DNA of 64,000 nucleotides from Crossaster papposus (Eukaryota > Echinodermata > Asteroidea > Velatida > Solasteridae): positions 1,240,001 to 1,304,000 of the forward strand of contig JBAIAA010000608.1 of the NCBI GenBank assembly GCA_037893245.1, in the 5' to 3' direction. Both the position numbers and the translations under genes were made by a program. The notes under the pieces were generated by a model that saw only the letters and a list, made by a program, of their open reading frames with translations, did not search any database and was not told where the DNA came from. Shown here piece after piece: positions 57,709 to 64,000 of the stretch (within the stretch, counting starts at the first letter, position 1; each line of letters opens with the position of its first letter).

Positions 57709-57780
57709 GGCAAAATAGATCAGTTGGTAGAACGCCGGTCCGGAATTCCGGAGGTCGCATGGTCGAGTCCCGCCTTGCCA
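57709..57780 (+). repeat. tRNA-like SINE unit 7
   Basis: A box TAGATCAGTTGG. The B box is damaged (ATGGTCGAGTCC) and shares GGAATTCCGG in the anticodon stem with the unit at 59216. Confidence 0.68.
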
Positions 57781-58676
57781 ATTTTTTTTGTTCACTTTGA
57801 ACTTTCTGCAATTAAGTGTATGTATATTAAAATAGAGAACCGCCAGCATAATAGAACTAAAATATATTATATTCTGTAAATAAACAAATATCGCATAACA
57901 AAACACGAAACACGAAAACACTATAGAAACCCATGTTCATGACACAAAAGGTACGTCATCTAAGACAATATTGCGCAGTAACTTACACTACAGTGGTGCT
58001 TTTAAACCATTTGCAGTGTTCTCTAAAAGCGGGGGGTAACACACTCTTTCCTGGAAGTTAGTAAAACAATTTTAAAGTTTGGTATTTGGCGTCACTAAAA
58101 TACAAATTGCGATATCATTATAAATTTATTTAGTTGTACAGTGTGGAGTCTCGTAATAGAACATATATGTTTTCTCTGCTATTTTCTTAACAATTTTCAA
58201 TTAAAAATAACCAACTCTCGCATTCAATTTCGTCCAGAGAAATACAACAATATCACACTCTTTTACTAAACAAATTAAGTAATTTGCCATTTAATTGCAA
58301 ATTGTTGGTCACTCTATTTAAACACTGTTTGCCAATATTCGTCACCATAGTCTAAGCTGTTGCTATAAGGCAACATACATCCAGGGGTCAAATTCGTATG
58401 ATATCAATCGATTTCAAACTCATGTGAAATAAATTAGTCTGGTGTGTGCTTGACTCACGCACATATCCGACTAATTTATTTAACATAAGTTTGAAATTGA
58501 TCTGTGAACAGCTTCAATGAATGTGATCAAAGGGTGAGCAAACGTTGAAATTGAACCATAAATGACTAAATTGGTGTGGTAAAAGCGTTTGATTGTTTTA
58601 ATAATGTCGAATTCGTTTAGGCTGTTGCCGAAGGGCAGCATTCACAGATCAATTTCGTCTTGTTATTAATCAATAT

Positions 58677-58917
58677 GCCGTATTATTGATCGTAGAGGGC
58701 GCTGTGCTCACGGTATTTGGGGGTATAATTAAAAGTGATTATGATATAATTCACGTCAGTTTAAATATTCTTACAGCTCCAAAATATATTTTTTTATAAT
58801 ATTCAATTTTTAGATAAAAGTAAAGTTACTAAAACTACTTCAATAAACGCGATTTTGCATGTGTTTGTGCTCATAAAATGGCGTCTTACAGCGCCCTCAT
58901 GCGGCCAAAAATACGGC
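58677..58917. mobile_element. MITE family 3, copy at 58.7 kb
   Basis: Standard ends and position. It shares the shortened left inverted arm upstream with its neighbours. Confidence 0.84.
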
Positions 58918-59215
58918 GGATTTTAAACTTAGGTTGAAAAACATTAGTCTGATAATTATGTGCGTGATATATATATATTGTTTTATTTTAATTGGCAAGG
59001 TGGGTCAATGTCTTTGATCACTTTGAAATGTATGCAAATTTACATATTTGGTTTACCATGTATATCCTCATTGAGTGATCCCCACAATGTCGCTTCCCAG
59101 GTTGTATCTTAAAATTAGGCGTGATCCCTGGTCACACGGTATTCTGGTGTTTATGACTTATGACTAGCGCCCTCAAAGAAAAGATACTAACAATTTGAAA
59201 GACCGCTAAACACAG

Positions 59216-59287
59216 GGCAAAATAGATCAGTTGGTAGAACGCCGGTCCGGAATTCCGGAGGTCGCATGGTCAAGTCCCGCCTTGCCA
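59216..59287 (+). repeat. tRNA-like SINE unit 8
   Basis: As unit 7 with one more B-box change (ATGGTCAAGTCC). Confidence 0.66.
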
Positions 59288-60182
59288 ATTTGTTTTGTTC
59301 ACTTTGAACTTTCTGCAATTAAGTGTATGTATATTAAAATAGAGAACTGCCAGCATAATAGAACTAAAATATATTATATTCTGTAAATAAACAAGTATCG
59401 CATAACAAAACACGAAACACGAAAACACTATAGAAACCCATGTTCATGACACAAAAGGTACGTCATCTAAGACAATATTGCGCAGTAACTTACACTACAG
59501 TGGTGCTTTTAAACCATTTGCAATGTTCTCTAAAAGCGGGGGGTAACACACTCTTTCCTTGAAGTTAGTAAAACAATTTTAAAGTTTGGTATTTGGCGTC
59601 ACTAAAATACAAATTGCAATATCATCATAAATTTATTTAGTTGTACAGTGTGGAGTCTCGTAATAGAACATATATGTTTTCTCTGCTATTTTCCTAACAA
59701 TTTTCATTTATAATAACCAACTCTCGCATTCAATTTCGTCCGGAGAAATCCAACAATATCACACTCTTTTACTAAACAAATTAAGTAATTTGCCATTTAA
59801 TTGCAAATTGTTGGTCACTCTATTTAAACATTGTTTGCCAATATTCGTCACCATAGTCTAAGCTGTTGCTATAAGGCAACATACCTCCAGGTGTCAAATT
59901 CGTATGATATCAATCGATTTCAAACTCATGTGAAATAAATTAGTCTGGTGTGTGCTTGACTCACGCACATATCCGACTAATTTATTTAACATAAGTTTGA
60001 AATTGATCTGTGAACAGCTTCAATGAATGTGATCAAAGGGTGAGCAAACGTTAAAATTGAACCATAAATGACTAAATTGGTGTGGTAAAAGCGTATGGTT
60101 GTTTTAATAATGTCAAATTTGTTTAGGCTGTTGCCGAAGGGCAGCATTCACAGATCAAATTCGTCTTGATATTAATCAATAG

Positions 60183-60422
60183 GCCGTATTATTGAACGTT
60201 GAGGGCGCTGTGCTCACGGTATTTGGGGGTATAATTAAAAGTGATTAGGAGATAATTCACGTCAGTTTAAATATTCTTACAGCTCCAAAATATTTTTTTT
60301 CTAATATTAAATTTTTAGATAAAAGTGAAGTTACTAAAACTACTTCAATAAACGCGATTTTGCCTGTGTTGGTACTCAGAAAATGGCGTCTTACAGCGCC
60401 CTCAGGCGGCCAAAAATACGGC
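60183..60422. mobile_element. MITE family 3, copy at 60.2 kb
   Basis: Standard ends. Shares GAACGTTGAGGGCGC with the 48-kb copy, in line with the 48-50 to 60-62 kb duplication. Confidence 0.84.
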
Positions 60423-60724
60423 GGATTTCAAACTTAGGTTAAAAACATTAGTCTGATAATTATGTGCGTGAAATATATATATATATTGTTTTAATTTTAA
60501 TTGGCAAGGTGGGTCAATGTCTTTGTTCACTTTGAAATGTATGCACATTTACCTATTTGGTTTACCATGTATATCCCCATTCAGTGATCACCACAATGTC
60601 GCTCCCCAGGTTGTATCTTAAAATTGGGCGTGATCCATGGTCACACGGTATTCTGGTGTTTATGACTTCTGACTAGCGCCCTCAAAGAAAAGATACTAAC
60701 AATTTGGAAGACCGCTAAACATAG

Positions 60725-60796
60725 GGCAAAATAGGTCAGTTAGTAGAACGCCGGTCCGGTATTCCGGAGGACACAGGTTCGAGTCCCGCCTTGCCA
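60725..60796 (+). repeat. tRNA-like SINE unit 9
   Basis: A box TAGGTCAGTTAG (one G lost), perfect B box GGTTCGAGTCC. It matches unit 5 in GGACACAGG. Confidence 0.68.
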
Positions 60797-61415
60797 ATTT
60801 TTTTTGTTCACTTTGAACTTTCTGCAATTAAGTGTATGTATATTAAAATGCACGCAAATAATAGAATATAGGTCGATTGTCGTGTTGCTGTGTAATAATT
60901 AATTTATGTGTATCAAAATGGGATTTGGAATAGAAATGATTGGAGAAAACAATAAACAGGTGCTTACACAATCTCAATGTTTAGCCCCACACTAATGACA
61001 TGTGAATGATCTATTCAGAATAGCCGGACATTTTGGGCACACTTATTTTCTATTTCTTAAAATTGACTTTGATGTAATCGTTTATTTTTACTCAGCCTAT
61101 ACCTTGTTTCTACAAATTAGAAATTTGGGCGATGTAAGTAGCAAGGCGGGGGTACCTTGAGAGATTGGTGAATTAAAGTATCTTGCTGCCACTTTGGATG
61201 CTTACACCTGGTCTTAAAATACTCGAAAGACACCTCCCTTCCATATACAAGTGCCCAACCCTTTTCCCCAAACGAAACGACAGATTACAGGAGCTGGCTC
61301 CCAGACTATATCAACAGAACGCCACCAATAAATAAAGGTATAGGTATAAGTATAAACGATTACGCTAAAACATAATAGTTTATTGAAACAAAATTCATTC
61401 AAATTCATCAACTCC

Positions 61416-62639
61416 TCTCGTATTCAATGTTGTCCGGAGAAATACAACAAAATCGCACGCTTTTACAGAACAAATTAAGTCATTTGCCATTTAATTGCAA
61501 ATTGTTGGTCACTCTATTTAGACATTGTCTCGCCAATATTCGTCACCACAGTCTAAGCTGTTGCTGTAAGGCAACATACATCCAGGGATCGAATTCGTAT
61601 GATATCAATCAATTTCAAACTGATGTGAAATAAATTTGACTGGTGTGTGCACGACTCATGCACATATCCGACTAATTTATTTAACATAATTTTGAAATTG
61701 ATCTGTGAATGCTGACTTTCGGCAACAGCTTCAACAAATGTGATCAAAGGGTGAGAAAGCGTTGAAATTGAACCATAAATGACTAAATTGGTTTGGTAAA
61801 AGCGTATGATTGTTTTAATAATGTTAAATTCGTTTAGGCTGTTGCCAAAGGGCAGCATTCACAGATCAAATGTGTCTTGATATCAATCAATTTTAAACTA
61901 ATATGTTAAATTTATTAGTCTGGTAATTATGTGCGTGATATGTATATATTGTTTTAATTTTAATTGGCAAGGTGGGTCAATGTCTTTGATCACTTTGAAA
62001 TGTATGCAAATTTACCTATTTGGTTTACCATGTATATCCCCATTGAGTGATCACCACAATGTCGCTTCCCAGGTTGTATCTTAAAATTAGGCGTGATTCC
62101 TGGTAACAAGGTATTCTGGTGTTTATTACTTTTGACTAGCGCCCTCGAACAAAAATACTAACAATTTGAAAGACCGCTAAGCATATGGTAAAATAGATCA
62201 GTTGGTAGAACACCGCTCCGGTATTCCGGATGTCGCAGATTCGAGTCCCGCCTTGCCAATTTCTTTGTTCACTTTGAACTTTCTGCAAATGAGTGTACGT
62301 ATATTAAAATGCACGCAAATAACAGAATATGGGTCGAGTGTCGTGTTGCTGTGTAATGATTAATCATTTGTTTCAAAATGGGATTTTGAATATAAATGAG
62401 TGGAGGAAACAATAACCTGGAGCTTACATAATCGCAATGTTTAGCCCCACATTAATGATATGTGAATGATCTATTAAGAATAGCCGGACATTTTGGGCAC
62501 ACTTATTCTATTTCTAAAAATTGACTTTGATGTAATCGTTTATTTGTACTCGGCCTATACTTTATTTCTACAAAATATAAATTTGGGTGATGTCCAAAGA
62601 CACCTCCCTTCCATATACAAGGGCCAAACCCTTTCCCCG
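61416..62639. repeat. Composite repeat block M, copy 10
   Basis: Near copy of 49690-50760: hairpin near 61612, no MITE family 3 (61878), tRNA-like unit at 62187-62258. The minus-strand Cys-pair frame is destroyed here by stops. Confidence 0.82.
62187..62258 (+). repeat. tRNA-like SINE unit 10
   Basis: A box TAGATCAGTTGG and B box AGATTCGAGTCC. The acceptor 5' strand is altered (GGTAAAA), so pairing is poor. Confidence 0.64.
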
Positions 62640-64000
62640 AAACGAAACGACAGATTCCAGGAGCTGGCTCCCAGACTATATCACAAGAACACCACCAACA
62701 AATAAAGGTATAGGTATAAGTATACACGATTACGCTCAAACACATTGGTTATTGAAACAAAATTAATTAAAATTCACCATCTTTCGCATTCAAGTTCGTG
62801 CGAGAAAATATTTCGCACGCTTTTAATACAAAACTAGTTTAGTTATTTATCATTGAATTTCAACGTTTGGCCACCCTTTTTAAGCACCGGGTTGAGAATA
62901 TTCACTTCGGAAGTGAATGAAAGTAGTGCAATGTTTGTTCCTTTCTGGGTTAAGCTGACACCTTTTCACTAGTCAATGTGACACAGTTACGGCTAAAATG
63001 ACCTAAAAAAAGTCTCCTAAGTGAATCTGAACCGCAAAATTTGGGCCCTCATTGTCGCTGCTTGATTGATTTGTAATACGTTCCGTTTACACCCATTGTC
63101 AAGATTTCAAAGAAAAAAAAAGTATCGATTCTTACTAATGCTTTAAGGCTTGAGATGAATTGAGTCCATTGTTCAGTGGTACGAGCTACTGACTTGGGTA
63201 TGTGAAAGCTTTGCCCTGTCTGGTCTCAGTGTTGCGTAACCAAACAATGGAATAAAGGTTGGGTTTAAATAAGGGCGTTTTTAATGCCCAGTACGTTGGA
63301 CATCGAAGTCATTTTCTGCCATACGTTCTTGCGCGTCGGGTGTGTTTCTGCTAACTCCGCCAAAGTGTCTCTTCCAGTGATGATGATCTGTATACATTTT
63401 TGAGTAGAAATACGTTGGAGATAATGTTCTGTGACCCTCAAGAACTGACCCGCCAATTTATTTCGATGGTGATTCAAACCAGTATTTTTCGGACATATCT
63501 GATGAAGATTTTTACTCCGATGAGGATTTATACTAAAAGCGGCAGATTCGAAGGTGAATAAACTTCCTACATTCACGGATGATTTGGACCCCTTGTAACA
63601 GATCAGAAAATGATGGAAAATAAGAAAAGGTAACAAGAATTGTTTTCCTCTCAAAAGTTGGCTTATATTCCAGCCGTCGGTGTATCTGGCAAGGGCAGAC
63701 TGAGCTACCACAAAAACCCTCTACTGTCATTTTTGTTAAGGATTTTGAAATATATGTTTAATAGTTAATTTACCTATCAATAATTATATCAACAAATTGC
63801 TGATTTACACTGAGTATAAAGAAACCCAAGCTAAAAAATTGCCCAACGCGTGTTCAAGACGTGCGTTGCTATCCATATAAAGCAAGACATGAGACGGAGG
63901 GAACCCCCCTCTTATGTGGTGGTCATTGCGCTTGTGGAATGTTGTGGTTTCTCATGAATTCTTTTTAGGTTCTTAGGGGTGGAGGCGGGGGGGACAATAG
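62640..64000. repeat. Duplicated block type X, copy 6 (runs off the window)
   Basis: Subtype of the 1-kb and 29-kb copies. It begins with the same AAACGACAGATTCCAGGAGC that opens the window. A minus-strand frame at 63265-63711 has no recognised domain. The block is cut by the window end, so the tandem locus probably continues. Confidence 0.8.

Larger units (their letters stand above)
56010..57830. repeat. Composite repeat block M, copy 7 (first unit of 1.5-kb array)
   Basis: Contains the hairpin near 56584, MITE family 3 at 56867-57109, an extra ~290-bp insertion at 57172-57460 and a tRNA-like unit at 57709-57780. It follows the remnant C 3' flank. Confidence 0.82.
57831..59340. repeat. Composite repeat block M, copy 8 (second unit of 1.5-kb array)
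   Basis: Hairpin near 58412, MITE family 3 at 58677-58917, tRNA-like unit at 59216-59287. Spacing to the previous tRNA-like unit is 1,507 bases. Confidence 0.84.
59341..61415. repeat. Composite repeat block M, copy 9 (third unit of 1.5-kb array)
   Basis: Hairpin near 59914, MITE family 3 at 60183-60422 and tRNA-like unit at 60725-60796, spaced 1,509 bases from the previous one. The end of the block (61130-61415) includes a short X-type start with AGGTATAGGTATAAG. Confidence 0.82.

Noticed and set aside
16224-62258. Ten tRNA genes on the plus strand
   Set aside because: A and B boxes are present, but the anticodon loop lacks U33, stems have mismatches and all ten sit inside copied repeat blocks. 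They are SINE-like units.

Overview
This is eukaryotic, almost certainly animal, genomic DNA. It has split genes with GT-AG introns, very dense short repeats, tRNA-derived SINE-like units, a 5'-truncated CR1/Rex1-like LINE, a decayed Ty3/gypsy element, a satellite array, and no bacterial operon structure. The only host gene family I can reconstruct is a small secreted protein with one discoidin (F5/8 type C) domain. That, the repeat style and the absence of vertebrate repeats suggest a marine invertebrate. A cephalochordate (amphioxus) would fit, but the sequence alone does not prove it.

Layout. 1-3.4 kb: a duplicated block (type X), a small foldback element, and a satellite of ten ~170-bp monomers with a 340-bp higher-order repeat. 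3.4-14.5 kb: gene A, with promoter, signal-peptide exon, a 7-kb first intron full of MITEs, GGTCTC-rich minisatellites, a LINE and a foldback element, then exons 2-5. 14.5-18 kb: composite repeat blocks (type M: hairpin, nested inverted repeat, optional MITE, tRNA-like unit). 18-23 kb and 23-29.2 kb: two duplicated units, each X block + foldback element + fragment of exon 3 + M block. 29.2-31.1 kb: X block. 31.1-35 kb: the gene promoter unit in three tandem copies of ~1.39 kb, only the last followed by exon 1. 35-47.3 kb: gene B, a full paralogue of gene A whose first intron holds a GC-rich Ty3/gypsy relic on the minus strand with its integrase segment triplicated. 47.3-51 kb: M blocks. 51-55.7 kb: X block, foldback element and gene remnant C (partial exon 3, intact exons 4 and 5). 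55.7-62.6 kb: M blocks including a ~1,508-bp tandem array. 62.6-64 kb: another X block.

How it fits together. The window is one tandemly expanding locus. Genes A and B join into continuous open frames of about 215 and 217 residues only when five exons, thousands of bases apart, are spliced. Every exon-length difference between copies is a multiple of three, which argues for real coding constraint. Three more copies are partial. Because the paralogues share the same ancestral sequence, many mobile-element insertions have an empty site in a sister copy, which fixes element boundaries. The most unusual item is a foldback element family that keeps a fixed hairpin loop (CTCGCCTTCGGCTCG) while its long arms differ completely between members yet stay self-complementary. 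All domain names are from reading translations; no database search was run.
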